From assembly GCF_000805335.1 (NCBI RefSeq), contig NZ_KN708638.1, positions 2,564,961 through 2,606,160 on the forward strand: a stretch of 41,200 nt of DNA, written 5' to 3'. The stretch is from Streptomyces sp. CT34. Lineage in GTDB: Bacteria > Actinomycetota > Actinomycetes > Streptomycetales > Streptomycetaceae. Positions within the stretch are counted from its first letter, which is position 1. Every line of letters begins with the position of its first letter. Position numbers and translations under genes: made by a program. Shown in pieces: positions 7,561 through 15,521 of this stretch. The notes beneath the pieces were generated by a model. That model saw only the letters and a program-made list of their open reading frames with translations, had not been told where the DNA came from and did not search any database.

Positions 7561-8436
7561 GTGCGTCATCTGCGCGTAGGCGTCGCCATCTTGACCATGG
7601 GAAACCGCCCCGCCGAACTCCAGGAGCTGCTGGATTCGGTGGCCAAGCAGGACCTCCCGGCGACGCACATCGTGGTCGTCGGCAACGGCTCGCCGCTGCC
7701 CTCGCTGCCCGATGGCGTGACCGGCCTGTCGCTGAGCGAGAACCTGGGGGTCTCCGGTGGCCGGAACGTCGCCCTGGACGAGCTGCGCAAGCTCGGCGAA
7801 CTGGACGTGGTGGTCGACCTGGACGACGACGGGCTGCTGATCGGCCCGGACGTCTTCAGCCGGCTCGCGGAACTGTACGAGCAGGACCCGCAGTTGGGCA
7901 TCGTGAGCTTCCGCATCGCCGATGAGCGGGGCCGCACCCAGCGCCGCCACGTCCCCCGGCTGCGGGTCGGCGACCCACAGCGCGGCGGCCTGGTCACCAC
8001 CTTCCTCGGCGGCGGGCACGCACTGTCGGTGCCGATGCTGGACCGGATCGGCGGCTGGCCGGACGAGTTCTTCTACGCCCATGAGGAAACCGACCTGGCC
8101 TGGCGGGCGCTGGACGACGGCTGGCGCATCCGCTACGCGCCGGAGATCGTGCTCCAGCACCCGTACACCTCGCCCACCCGGCACGCGGTCTACCACCGGA
8201 TGGTGGCCCGGAACCGCGTCTGGCTGGCGAAGCGCCATCTGCCGGCGGTGCTGGTGCCGGTGTATCTGGGCGTCTGGGCGGCGCTGACCGCGGTCCGCAG
8301 CCGCTCGGCGGCGGGCCTGCGGGCCTGGGCCGCCGGGTTCGCGGAGGGGGTGCGGACCCCCTGCGGACGGCGGCGGCCGATGCGCTGGCGCACGGTGTGG
8401 CGGATGACGCGGCTGGGCCGGCCGCCGGTCATCTAG
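7561..8436 (+). CDS. Family 2 glycosyltransferase
   Basis: The 291-residue protein has a GT-A fold layout. An N-terminal strand VGVAILTMGNRP is followed by NGSPLPSLP, ENLGVSGGRNVALDE and the DxD-like metal motif VVDLDDDGLL (residues 84-93). FLGGGHALSVPMLDRIGG and the acceptor-side motif FFYAHEETDLAWRALDDGW follow. It should transfer a sugar from a nucleotide donor to an envelope or secreted acceptor. The C-terminal 60 residues are Arg-rich and amphipathic (VYLGVWAALTAV), suggesting membrane association. The GTG start has GGAG about nine bases upstream. It is the first gene of the accessory-looking stretch that runs to the tRNA genes. Confidence 0.88.
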   Translation: MRHLRVGVAILTMGNRPAELQELLDSVAKQDLPATHIVVVGNGSPLPSLPDGVTGLSLSENLGVSGGRNVALDELRKLGELDVVVDLDDDGLLIGPDVFSRLAELYEQDPQLGIVSFRIADERGRTQRRHVPRLRVGDPQRGGLVTTFLGGGHALSVPMLDRIGGWPDEFFYAHEETDLAWRALDDGWRIRYAPEIVLQHPYTSPTRHAVYHRMVARNRVWLAKRHLPAVLVPVYLGVWAALTAVRSRSAAGLRAWAAGFAEGVRTPCGRRRPMRWRTVWRMTRLGRPPVI

Positions 8437-8441
8437 GCCCC

Positions 8442-8497
8442 GTCGTCGCACTCCCGTCGTGGCACTCCCGTCGTCGAACTCCCGTCGTCCGCCCGGA
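8442..8497. repeat. 14-base tandem repeat, four copies
   Basis: Units GTCGTCGCACTCCC, GTCGTGGCACTCCC and GTCGTCGAACTCCC, then a decayed GTCGTCCGCCCGGA, directly follow the glycosyltransferase stop codon. They lie between two convergent genes. Confidence 0.85.
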
Positions 8498-8545
8498 GCG
8501 ATCCGTCATCCGCCCGGGTCGTCATCGTTCGCCCAAGGCCATCCG

Positions 8546-10411
8546 TCATATGTCCAGGGCGAGATGGATGTCCTCGTAGGCCAGCCACTGGGCGTGGGTG
8601 TGCAGCCCGTAGGTGAGCTCCGTGGCGGGTTTCCAGCCGGGCGGGGCGGGGGGCCATGGCGCCTCCTCGGTACGGCGCGGGGGTGTGGCGGGCGGTGTCG
8701 GCGGCGCCTCGTTGATCGGTACGGGGCGGACCGCCGTTTGTACCGCAGCGGCCAGTTCGGCCGCGGTGACCGGGGCGCCGGCCAGCCCGGTCGTCCCGTC
8801 CGGCGGGGCCGTGGTGAGCATCGCGGACAGCGCGGCGACCAGATCGCTGACGTGCAGGGGGCGCAGGGGTGCGGCCGGGTCCTCGACGGTCAGTGGGTGG
8901 CTGCGCAGCGCGTCCCGGACGAGGCGGCCGATCCGCGTGTCGTGCGGGCAGCCGGGGCCGTACAGATCCCCCACGCGGACCGTTACGTCCCTGAACTGCC
9001 CTGATGCGGTGGGGTACTTGAGAGTGAGGGAAGACAGGGAAGGGGGAGAGGTGCCTCGGCCGGCGGAGGTGGCACCCGTGCCGGCGGCGGCGCCGGTGGC
9101 CGGAACCGGTGGGTGCGGGGCCAGGCCCGTCAGGTCGAGCAGCGCGTCGTACGGGCGGCCGGCGGGACGGCCGGGGGTGGTGGGCTCTTCGGGGACGGTG
9201 CGGCGGTCCAGGGGGGTGACCTGGTGTCCGGCGTCGGACAGGCCCCGTACGAGGTGTTCCGTGAGCGGGGTGGTGGGGCCGAGCACACCGACCCGCAGGG
9301 GGGCTTCGGTCCGGGGGCGGGCCGGGCGGGTCCGCAGCCGGTTTGCCGTCTCGCGGCCCGCCTCGATGCCGGCGAGGGTGATCTGGGACAGTTCCGCGCG
9401 CAGTTCGGCGATGCGCTCCTCGGGCTGGGCGTGACTGATGCCTCCGGGGCCCACGGTGGCCAGCGCCTCGGCGAGGACGGCGGGGTCGGGGGCAGGGGCG
9501 GTGCCGTCGTCGGGCGCGGTGGTGCGGAGGCCGTCCCGCTGCTGGACGAGACCCATCGTGAAGGCCGTCAGCCAGGTCCCGGTGGCCGCGGCGGGGCCGC
9601 TCGCTTCGGCCATCTGCACGATGGCCGGTTGCGGCCTTCCGGGGCGTAGGCCACAGCCCTCCAGGTATTGCTCGCAGGTGAGATGGAGCCAGTGGCCGGG
9701 ATCGTCACCGGGAGCACCGGCGCGTACCGCGCACTGCGCGACGCCGTGTTTGAAGAACGGGAGAACCCGCGGTCCGCTCAGCCGGATGTCTTCGCGACCG
9801 GGAATGTCCGAGGGCAGAAAACAGACCGAACGGCGCGGTCCGCGAAAGGCGTTGCCGGAGATGCTGCCGTGGTCCTCGTGTTCGGCGAGGCTGGGTACCG
9901 AAACGTATGCCGGGATTCGGTGCGCGCGTAGGTAGCGGTTCATCAGGATGTCGTCGGGCGAGCTGTCAAGATGGCGTCGGCCGAACGTCACGAATCCGGC
10001 GGCGACTTCCCTGGGCAGAATGATGGCGACACACGGAAAGTACTCGTTGACGGCGGTCACCCAGCGCGCTCCGGTCAGTGCGCCGAATCGCACCGCGGCG
10101 CCGTTTCTGGAGTCCCAGAGAGCGAATAGCGCGAGGGCCGCGTCCGGCATCTCTTCGACCGCCATCCGGGCGCGCGCGAAGAAGGTATCGGAGAGGATCA
10201 TGTCGTCCTGGACGACGAGTTGATGAGTGGCGCCGTCGTCGATCGCCGACCAGGCGCACAGCGCGGTCCGCAATACGGATGGTTTCCCGGCCGGGTCGGG
10301 GTCCATGACGACCCGTAATCCGCCCGGTGGGGCGGCCTGCGCCAGGCGTTCCGCTGCCGCGCGGCGTTTCGGGTGGGTCATCACGGCACCGCTCAGCCGA
10401 TATCGCGTCAT
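8546..10411 (-). CDS. Two-domain protein: GT-A-like glycosyltransferase plus degenerate SDR/epimerase domain
   Basis: The first 210 or so residues look like a GT-A glycosyltransferase with an acidic pair in LVVQDDMILSDTFF (Asp69-Asp70), a NEYFPCVAIILPREV strand and a late EHEDHGSISGN segment. A linker of about 150 residues follows. From about residue 375 a Rossmann-type domain resembles nucleotide-sugar epimerases: LRVGVLGPTTPLTEHLV, then VTVRVGDLYGPGCP and LRPLHVSDLVAAL. The Tyr-x3-Lys dyad and the usual Ser motif of active SDRs are not present, so this half is probably structural or ligand-binding. The ATG has a strong GGAGGAAATCG site. It is divergent from the intact epimerase gene at 10592, suggesting a shared sugar pathway. 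Function is inferred from the fold only. Confidence 0.7.
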   Translation of the reverse strand: MTRYRLSGAVMTHPKRRAAAERLAQAAPPGGLRVVMDPDPAGKPSVLRTALCAWSAIDDGATHQLVVQDDMILSDTFFARARMAVEEMPDAALALFALWDSRNGAAVRFGALTGARWVTAVNEYFPCVAIILPREVAAGFVTFGRRHLDSSPDDILMNRYLRAHRIPAYVSVPSLAEHEDHGSISGNAFRGPRRSVCFLPSDIPGREDIRLSGPRVLPFFKHGVAQCAVRAGAPGDDPGHWLHLTCEQYLEGCGLRPGRPQPAIVQMAEASGPAAATGTWLTAFTMGLVQQRDGLRTTAPDDGTAPAPDPAVLAEALATVGPGGISHAQPEERIAELRAELSQITLAGIEAGRETANRLRTRPARPRTEAPLRVGVLGPTTPLTEHLVRGLSDAGHQVTPLDRRTVPEEPTTPGRPAGRPYDALLDLTGLAPHPPVPATGAAAGTGATSAGRGTSPPSLSSLTLKYPTASGQFRDVTVRVGDLYGPGCPHDTRIGRLVRDALRSHPLTVEDPAAPLRPLHVSDLVAALSAMLTTAPPDGTTGLAGAPVTAAELAAAVQTAVRPVPINEAPPTPPATPPRRTEEAPWPPAPPGWKPATELTYGLHTHAQWLAYEDIHLALDI

Positions 10412-10435
10412 CGATTTCCTCCGGCGCTTTTCGCC

Positions 10436-10454
10436 GTGCCGGGCAATCCGGCAC
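10436..10454. promoter_or_regulatory. Inverted repeat in divergent promoter region, possible operator
   Basis: GTGCCGG (10436-10442) and CCGGCAC (10448-10454) form a perfect 7-base inverted repeat around five bases. It lies in the 180-base gap between the leftward fusion gene and the rightward epimerase operon. No regulator gene is close by, so this is only a candidate. Confidence 0.35.
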
Positions 10455-10591
10455 AGGTGGATCCGGACAGTACGGCGGTCGCCGGGAGCGCCGCAAGACT
10501 GCCGAAATGGCGCTCTGGTAGGGGCATTCGGTGACCGACATGCTGACCGCTGGCCCAGGTCGGGCGGTCTCGTGCACAGGGAGAGGGGTCC

Positions 10592-11731
10592 ATGTCGGCG
10601 ACGGCGAACGGCACTGGCGACAACACCGGTGGCATCGGTATCGGTATCGGCACCGGTAACGGCGTGGGAAGTGCGGCGTGCGGTGATCCGGGGGAATCGG
10701 TGGCGGCCCGGCTGGAGAAACTGCGGGACGCCCGTGTGGTGGTGACCGGTGGCGCCGGATTGGTGGGCAGCCGGCTGGCCCGGCTATTACGCCGGGCGGA
10801 TGCCGAGGTGACGGTACTGGACCGGCTGGACGCCTATCCCGAATCGGCGCACACCTCGTTGTTCGGGGTGGACGGTCTCGGGGCGAAGTTGGTGGTCGGG
10901 GATATCTGCGACCGCGAAGCGGTGCGTACGGTGCTCGCCGGCGCCGACTATGTGGTGCACGCCGCGGCGTACGCGGATGTGGCCGCGTGCACCCGGCGGC
11001 CCGATATCGCCTTCCGGGCCAATGTGCAGGGCACCCAGGTGGTGCTGGAGGAGGCCGCGGCCTCCACGGTGCGGCGACTGGTGCTGGTGTCCTCGGCGGC
11101 GGTGTACGGGGACGGCGATCCGTCCGTACGGGGGCCGCAGGTGTTCCGCGAGGACCAGCGGCTGCTCCCGGTGTCGGTGTACGCCAACTCCAAGCTCTGG
11201 GCCGAGCACCAGACGCGGCTGCTGCTGAGCGGCCCGGACACCCCGGAGTACGCGGTGCTGCGCTACTTCTCCGTGTACGGCGATCCGCAGATCCCCAAAC
11301 CCGGCAGCCATTCGTGGATGGTGGCCTGGCTGTCCATGCAGGCGCGGCTGGGCCGCCCGATGCGGCTCAACGGGGGCGGGACGCAGGTGCGGGACCTGGT
11401 GCACGTCGAGGATGTCGCGGCGGCCACCGCGCTGGCCCTGATCGAGGAGCGGATGGCCGGGGAGACGGTCAACGTCGGTACCGGTGTGCCGACTTCGGTG
11501 CGCGAGGTGGGTGAGCTGATCGCGCCGCACTTCCCGGCGTCGCGGTTCATCACCACGCCCATGCCGGAGGGCGATCCGCTGGGGGGCTGTGCGGCGACCG
11601 AGCGCGCGTGTGAACTGCTGCGCTGGCAGCCGCGGATCGACGTCCGGGCGGGTGTGGAGCGCTATGTGCGGTGGCTGTCCACGACACCCCATGCGGTGCC
11701 GGGGTGGCTGGCCGCCGGGCCGGCCGCATGA
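10592..11731 (+). CDS. NAD-dependent epimerase/dehydratase (extended SDR)
   Basis: This is an extended short-chain dehydrogenase typical of nucleotide-sugar epimerases. It has nucleotide-binding motif VTGGAGLVGS (about residues 51-60), VVHAAAYADV, LVSSAAVYGDG with the catalytic Ser, and the YxxxK dyad in SVYANSKLWAEHQ (Tyr197, Lys201). LRYFSVYGDPQIP and GTQVRDLVHVEDVA complete the fold. The usual substrate is a UDP-, dTDP- or GDP-sugar. The first 35-45 residues are a Gly/Asn/Thr-rich low-complexity leader. The ATG has GGGAGAGGGG upstream, but GTG at 10700 with GGGGGA upstream is an alternative start that would remove it. The stop overlaps or lies close to the next start. Confidence 0.88.
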   Translation: MSATANGTGDNTGGIGIGIGTGNGVGSAACGDPGESVAARLEKLRDARVVVTGGAGLVGSRLARLLRRADAEVTVLDRLDAYPESAHTSLFGVDGLGAKLVVGDICDREAVRTVLAGADYVVHAAAYADVAACTRRPDIAFRANVQGTQVVLEEAAASTVRRLVLVSSAAVYGDGDPSVRGPQVFREDQRLLPVSVYANSKLWAEHQTRLLLSGPDTPEYAVLRYFSVYGDPQIPKPGSHSWMVAWLSMQARLGRPMRLNGGGTQVRDLVHVEDVAAATALALIEERMAGETVNVGTGVPTSVREVGELIAPHFPASRFITTPMPEGDPLGGCAATERACELLRWQPRIDVRAGVERYVRWLSTTPHAVPGWLAAGPAA

Positions 11732-11781
11732 CAGCCTGCCGCCGGGAAGACGGACAAGGCATCACGAAAGGTGACGTACAG

Positions 11782-12276
11782 GTGAGTTATGTCGGCTCGT
11801 ATCTCTGGTCCCTGCGGCAGAAGGTGGGCAGCCGGCCGCTGCTCGTCCCGGGCGCGCAGGTCCTGCTGCTGGACGGGGCCGGCCGGGGGCTGTTCCAGCG
11901 GCGCGCCGACAACGGCGTGTGGGAGCTGCCGGCCGGGGCGTGCGAGGAGGGCAGCGACTTCAGGGGGACGGCCGTGCGGGAGCTGGCGGAGGAGACCGGT
12001 CTGCGGGTGGCGCCGGCGGATCTGGAGGCCTTCGGCTCGCTGTCCGACCCCGGGGTGCACACCCTGACGTACCCCAACGGGGATGTCACCCATTGCTTCG
12101 CGCTGTGTTTCTGGGCCCGCCGGTGGTCGGGGGAGCTGTCCCCGGGCCGGGACGAGGTGACCGGTGCGCAGTTCCGGGCGCTCGCGGATCCGCCGCGACC
12201 GCTGCATCCGCCCACCGCCGTGGTCCTGGAGATGTTCCGGGAGTTCGGCTCGACCGGAAAGTTCCAGGCCCGATGA
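11782..12276 (+). CDS. NUDIX hydrolase
   Basis: The protein carries a NUDIX box: GACEEGSDFRGTAVRELA followed by EETGL. Such enzymes hydrolyse nucleoside diphosphates linked to another group, for example nucleotide-sugars. The Glu expected seven positions into the box is Ser here, while the metal-binding REL-x-EE-x-G core is intact. The GTG at 11782 (VSYVGSYLWSLRQKVG) has GAAAGG about nine bases upstream and gives the family's usual N-terminus; an alternative ATG at 11728 overlaps the epimerase stop (ATGA) and would add 18 residues. The stop overlaps the GHMP kinase ATG by four bases, so the three genes form one translationally coupled operon. Confidence 0.85.
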   Translation: MSYVGSYLWSLRQKVGSRPLLVPGAQVLLLDGAGRGLFQRRADNGVWELPAGACEEGSDFRGTAVRELAEETGLRVAPADLEAFGSLSDPGVHTLTYPNGDVTHCFALCFWARRWSGELSPGRDEVTGAQFRALADPPRPLHPPTAVVLEMFREFGSTGKFQAR

Positions 12277-13268
12277 CGACGAGGCGAGCGGTGCGGGCGG
12301 GTGGTGCGGCGGTGCCGTGCCGGGCGTGCCTGTCCGGGGAGGATCTGGACTGGATGGGCGGCCGGTCGGTCAGTCTGGCGCTGGATCTGACCACGTCGGT
12401 GGCGTTACGGGCGCCCGGTGCCCGACCGCCGGGCGGGGCCGCTTCCGGTGCCGGGGCGGGGAGTTGGGCCGAGGAGGTGTGGGCGTTCCTGCGCCGCCGG
12501 CTGCCCGGAGCGGGGGCGCGCCCGCCGGCTGTGACGGTGCGCAGCGACGTGCCGGCGGCGAGCGGCCTGTCGTCGTCGACGGCGCTGATCGTGGCGCTGT
12601 TCCGGGCGTTCGCCGAGGTGGCGGCGCCGGGTGCGGCGCTGTCCGCGCGGACGCTGGCCCAGTGGGCGTACGAGTTCGAGTTCGGGTACTTCAACGGCGG
12701 CGGGATGGATCATCTCGCGGTGATCGCGGGCGGTCTGCTGCTGCTCGACGGGCGGACCAGCGGTCTGCCGGAGATCGTGGGCCGGGTGGACTTCCCGGCG
12801 GACTGGGCGGTGGTGGTGCTCGACTCGGCCACCAGGAAGGACACCGGCGACCATATCCGTTCGGTGCGGGCGCGGCTCGCGGCCGGGGACGCCCGGCTCG
12901 CGGCGTACCGGGAGCGTTGCGACGCGGCGTCCGTGGCCGTCTGGGAGGCGGTGCGGCGCCGTGATCCGGCGGCGCTGGGCGGTGCGATGGGCGAGGCGCA
13001 CGCCGCGATGCGCGATCTCCAGGGCATGTCCACGCCGCTGCTGGAGGAGTTGCGGGAGGTGGCGCTGCGCCGTGCCGGCCTGCCGCTGAAGCTGAGCGGG
13101 GCCGGTGGGGGCGGGGCGCTGGTGGGAGTCTGCCCGGCCGCCGACGCGGCGGAGGTGGCGGCCCGGTTGCGGCGGGCGCTGGGCGCGGGGCATCCGCGGG
13201 CGCGGGTGATCGTGACCCGGGCGGCGGCGGGCCTGGCGCCGGAGCTGGCGGCGGCGCCGGCCCCGTAG
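12273..13268 (+). CDS. GHMP-superfamily sugar kinase
   Basis: The 331-residue protein has the GHMP kinase motifs in order. A galactokinase-like N-terminus CLSGEDLDWMGGRS (residues 19-31) comes first, then the ATP-binding PAASGLSSSTALIVA (about 94-108), and a C-terminal motif 3 LKLSGAGGGGALVGV. GHMP sugar kinases phosphorylate C1 of a free sugar with ATP. Its position after an epimerase and a NUDIX protein and near a sugar importer points to activation of an imported or salvaged monosaccharide; no nucleotidyltransferase accompanies it. The ATG is in an ATGA overlap with the NUDIX stop. The frame extends far upstream but only as a shadow of the NUDIX gene. A strong hairpin follows the stop. Confidence 0.88.
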   Translation: MTTRRAVRAGGAAVPCRACLSGEDLDWMGGRSVSLALDLTTSVALRAPGARPPGGAASGAGAGSWAEEVWAFLRRRLPGAGARPPAVTVRSDVPAASGLSSSTALIVALFRAFAEVAAPGAALSARTLAQWAYEFEFGYFNGGGMDHLAVIAGGLLLLDGRTSGLPEIVGRVDFPADWAVVVLDSATRKDTGDHIRSVRARLAAGDARLAAYRERCDAASVAVWEAVRRRDPAALGGAMGEAHAAMRDLQGMSTPLLEELREVALRRAGLPLKLSGAGGGGALVGVCPAADAAEVAARLRRALGAGHPRARVIVTRAAAGLAPELAAAPAP

Positions 13269-13312
13269 GGCGCGGCAGGTCCCCGGGCCGTCCGGTGCGC
13301 GGGGTCCGGGGA

Positions 13313-13338
13313 GCCGGCGGTCCCGGAGGACCGCCGGC
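13313..13338 (+). terminator. Hairpin terminator after the GHMP kinase gene
   Basis: GCCGGCGGTCC and GGACCGCCGGC form a perfect 11-base stem with loop CGGA, 45 bases after the kinase stop. There is no T-run, which is common for Streptomyces terminators. The site lies between convergent genes and could work in both directions. Confidence 0.7.
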
Positions 13339-13379
13339 CTGCCAACTGCCCGGGGAGGTACGCGAGTCGAAGGGGCCCA

Positions 13380-13447
13380 CTGGATGAGCGAGCCCGCTGG
13401 ATGAGCGGGCCCGCTGGATGAGCGGGCCCGCTAGATGAACGGGTCCT
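13380..13447. repeat. 17-base tandem repeat overlapping the 3' end of the radical SAM gene
   Basis: Four consecutive 17-base units of CTGGATGAGCGGGCCCG occupy 13380-13396, 13397-13413, 13414-13430 and 13431-13447. The last, mutated copy contains the stop codon and final codons of the leftward radical SAM gene. The unit boundary contains the perfect palindrome GCGGGCCCGC, so the array may also act as a transcription roadblock between convergent genes. Confidence 0.88.
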
Positions 13448-14543
13448 CCTCGCTCCCGGGCTCCGGTACGGCCATGGTCCCCGCCGCCGTCCCGGACCTG
13501 ATCCTGTCGAGTTCGAGGTTGGAGCGGTGGCGGGCGCAGTGGAAGCGGCAGTCGCGGCTCGGGTCGACGATGCCGCGGTCCGAGGTGCGCCAGATGTCCG
13601 CCAGGCTGTCGGTCACCGCGTCGCCGATGCGGGCCCCGGCGTTGCCCCGGTGGTACGAGCAGACGTAGACGCCCGACGGCGTCACAAGGGTGCGCAGTTC
13701 GGCGACCCGGCAGCGGTGGTAGTCCTTCTCCTGGACGGGCCCCACCCGGTTCCGCAGGGACGTCAGGGTGGAGGAGTCGACGATCTCGAAGCCGTCGCCG
13801 GTCCACTGCCGTGCCCGGTCGAGCTGCTCCTCCACGGAGGCGAGGATGCCGTCCGGCACCTGGACGACGTGGTGCCCGTCGTCGAACATCGCCTTGGTCT
13901 CGAAGTAGTCGCACCCGATGTCGTGGGCGAGTTCGGCGGCCCGTAAGACCTCGTTGTGGTTGCCGACGACGGTGCCGTCCGGCTCCTGGCGGGTCATGAC
14001 GAGGAACGAGTAGCCGAGGGCGCCCGCTTTGGCCTCGGCGAGCAGCCGCATGTTGCCGATGACCTTGTCGAAGACGCTGCGGCCCTTGCGGTCGGGCCGG
14101 AAGAGCCGGTAGGTGTCGCTGGTGCCGGCGTCGACGGAGACCCGTACCCATGAGGCGTAGGCGGCCAGTTCGGCGAGGTTCTGCCGGATCAGGGTGCCGT
14201 TGGTGACCACGCCGATGGCGATGCCGGCCTCGCCGAGGACCCGCAGCACGGTGCGGGTGCCGCGGTGGGCGAGCGGTTCGCCGCCCCCGATGAGGACCAC
14301 CGCCCGGACCTTCATCTCCACCAGTTCCCCGGCCAGTTCGGCGAGCCGTTCGGGGGTGAAGCGCCCCTGGTTGAGCAGCTTTCCGCTGATGCATTCCGGG
14401 CAGGCCAGATCGCAGAAGGTCGTCGGGTCCAGGTCCACGACCAGGGGGCCGCCGGAGGGTCCTCCGGAGGCGGCTTCGAGGATCCGCGGCCAGCCGGTCG
14501 GCTGGTAGAGCTTGGACACCAGGTCGAGACGGTCGAACGTCAC
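13431..14543 (-). CDS. Radical SAM protein with SPASM-like C-terminal cysteines
   Basis: The cluster motif is CDLACPEC (Cys44-x3-Cys48-x2-Cys51), followed by VVLIGGGEPL (SAM-binding GGE), VVTNGTLI and WVRVSVDAGTSDTYR, all standard for radical SAM enzymes. Further cysteines in YHRCRVAELRTLV, VYVCSYHRGN and CRFHCARH form a SPASM/twitch-type region that usually holds auxiliary iron-sulfur clusters. SPASM relatives act on peptides or, in some families, on sugars and aminocyclitols; which applies is unknown. No small precursor peptide gene is visible nearby. The GTG start has AGGAG upstream. It lies 87 bases after the sugar permease gene on the same strand and is probably the last gene of that operon, which ties it to an imported carbohydrate. 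Confidence 0.85.
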   Translation of the reverse strand: MTFDRLDLVSKLYQPTGWPRILEAASGGPSGGPLVVDLDPTTFCDLACPECISGKLLNQGRFTPERLAELAGELVEMKVRAVVLIGGGEPLAHRGTRTVLRVLGEAGIAIGVVTNGTLIRQNLAELAAYASWVRVSVDAGTSDTYRLFRPDRKGRSVFDKVIGNMRLLAEAKAGALGYSFLVMTRQEPDGTVVGNHNEVLRAAELAHDIGCDYFETKAMFDDGHHVVQVPDGILASVEEQLDRARQWTGDGFEIVDSSTLTSLRNRVGPVQEKDYHRCRVAELRTLVTPSGVYVCSYHRGNAGARIGDAVTDSLADIWRTSDRGIVDPSRDCRFHCARHRSNLELDRIRSGTAAGTMAVPEPGSEEDPFI

Positions 14544-14630
14544 GTGTTCTCCTGCAAGGTCGGGTACGTGCGGAGGGTCCGTCCACCGGGGCGGCGGTGC
14601 ACCGGTGAGCGCGTACGGCGAACGTCCGGG

Positions 14631-15521
14631 TCATCCCTTGACCGCGCCGGTCGCCGGTCCCGCGGCGATCCGGCGCTGGACGAGCGCGAAGAAGACCGCC
14701 ACGGGGAGTGCGGTGAGCGTGGCGCCGGCCATCAGTCCGCCGTAGTCGGTGCCGAAGCCGGTCTGGAAGGACACCAGCCAGATGCTGAGGGGCTGCTTGT
14801 CGTTGCTGGACAGCAGGACATAGGCGAAGACGTACTCGTTCCACGCCTGGACCAGGGCGTAGAGGGAGGTGGCCACCAGCCCCGGTGCGAGCAGCGGCAG
14901 GACGACCCGGCGGAAGGCGCCCAGCCGGGTGCAGCCGTCGGTCATCGCGGCCTCCTCCAGCTCGACCGGCACGGCGGCGGTGAAGCCGCGCAGCAGCCAG
15001 ACCGTGAAGGGGAGCACGAAGGCGAGGTAGGTGAGGATCACCCCGGGCAGGCTGTCGGTCAGTCCGGCGTCGCTGAGCAGCAGATACAGCGGAATGATCA
15101 GTCCGGCCGACGGAATCAGCTGGACTCCCAGGATCACCATGACCACGGCTTTGCGCCCGGCGAACGCAAAGCGGGCCAGGGCGAATGCGGCGAGCGTGCC
15201 GATCAGCAGGGAGACGGCGACGGTGCCGGCGCCGATGAGGACGCTGGCCCGCACATTGGCCCAGAAAGTCGGGGTGGCGAGGGCCCGGCGGAAGTGTTCC
15301 AGGGTGAGCCGGGCCGGCCAGAATCGCGGCGGACTGGCGTGGATCTCGTCGGCCGGCCGGAATGCGGTGAGCAGCATCCAGTAGATCGGGAAGGCCATCA
15401 GCGCGCTGAAGACCAGGCCCAGCGCATTCAGTGCGGGTCGCCGTTTTCCGCGGTGCCGGGAGTTCGGGCGTTCCCGGTTCGGTGAAACGCCCCGATTCCC
15501 GGTGCCGGGTGCTGTGTTCAC
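14631..15521 (-). CDS. Carbohydrate ABC transporter permease (MalG type)
   Basis: This 296-residue inner-membrane permease has about six helices and the EAA loop that contacts the ATPase: ELEEAAMTDGCTRLGAF then RRVVLPLLAP. IYWMLLTAFRPADEI near the N-terminus and PLSIWLVSFQTGFG near the C-terminus are typical of the MalG branch. It works with the MalF-type permease and binding lipoprotein encoded upstream. No ATPase gene lies in the operon; in Streptomyces one shared ATPase (MsiK) often powers several sugar importers. The GTG start overlaps the MalF-type stop by four bases (GTGA). The first 30 residues are basic and probably cytoplasmic. Confidence 0.92.
   Translation of the reverse strand: MNTAPGTGNRGVSPNRERPNSRHRGKRRPALNALGLVFSALMAFPIYWMLLTAFRPADEIHASPPRFWPARLTLEHFRRALATPTFWANVRASVLIGAGTVAVSLLIGTLAAFALARFAFAGRKAVVMVILGVQLIPSAGLIIPLYLLLSDAGLTDSLPGVILTYLAFVLPFTVWLLRGFTAAVPVELEEAAMTDGCTRLGAFRRVVLPLLAPGLVATSLYALVQAWNEYVFAYVLLSSNDKQPLSIWLVSFQTGFGTDYGGLMAGATLTALPVAVFFALVQRRIAAGPATGAVKG

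Noticed and set aside
11919..12272. Upstream extension of the GHMP kinase frame
   Set aside because: It overlaps the NUDIX gene in a different frame and reads as Gly/Arg-rich shadow; the ATG at 12273 fits the stop-start overlap pattern.
13431..14543. RiPP (modified peptide) maturase reading of the radical SAM gene
   Set aside because: No short precursor-like gene with its own ribosome site was found within the flanking 500 bases, and operon context points to sugars; not excluded, but not supported.
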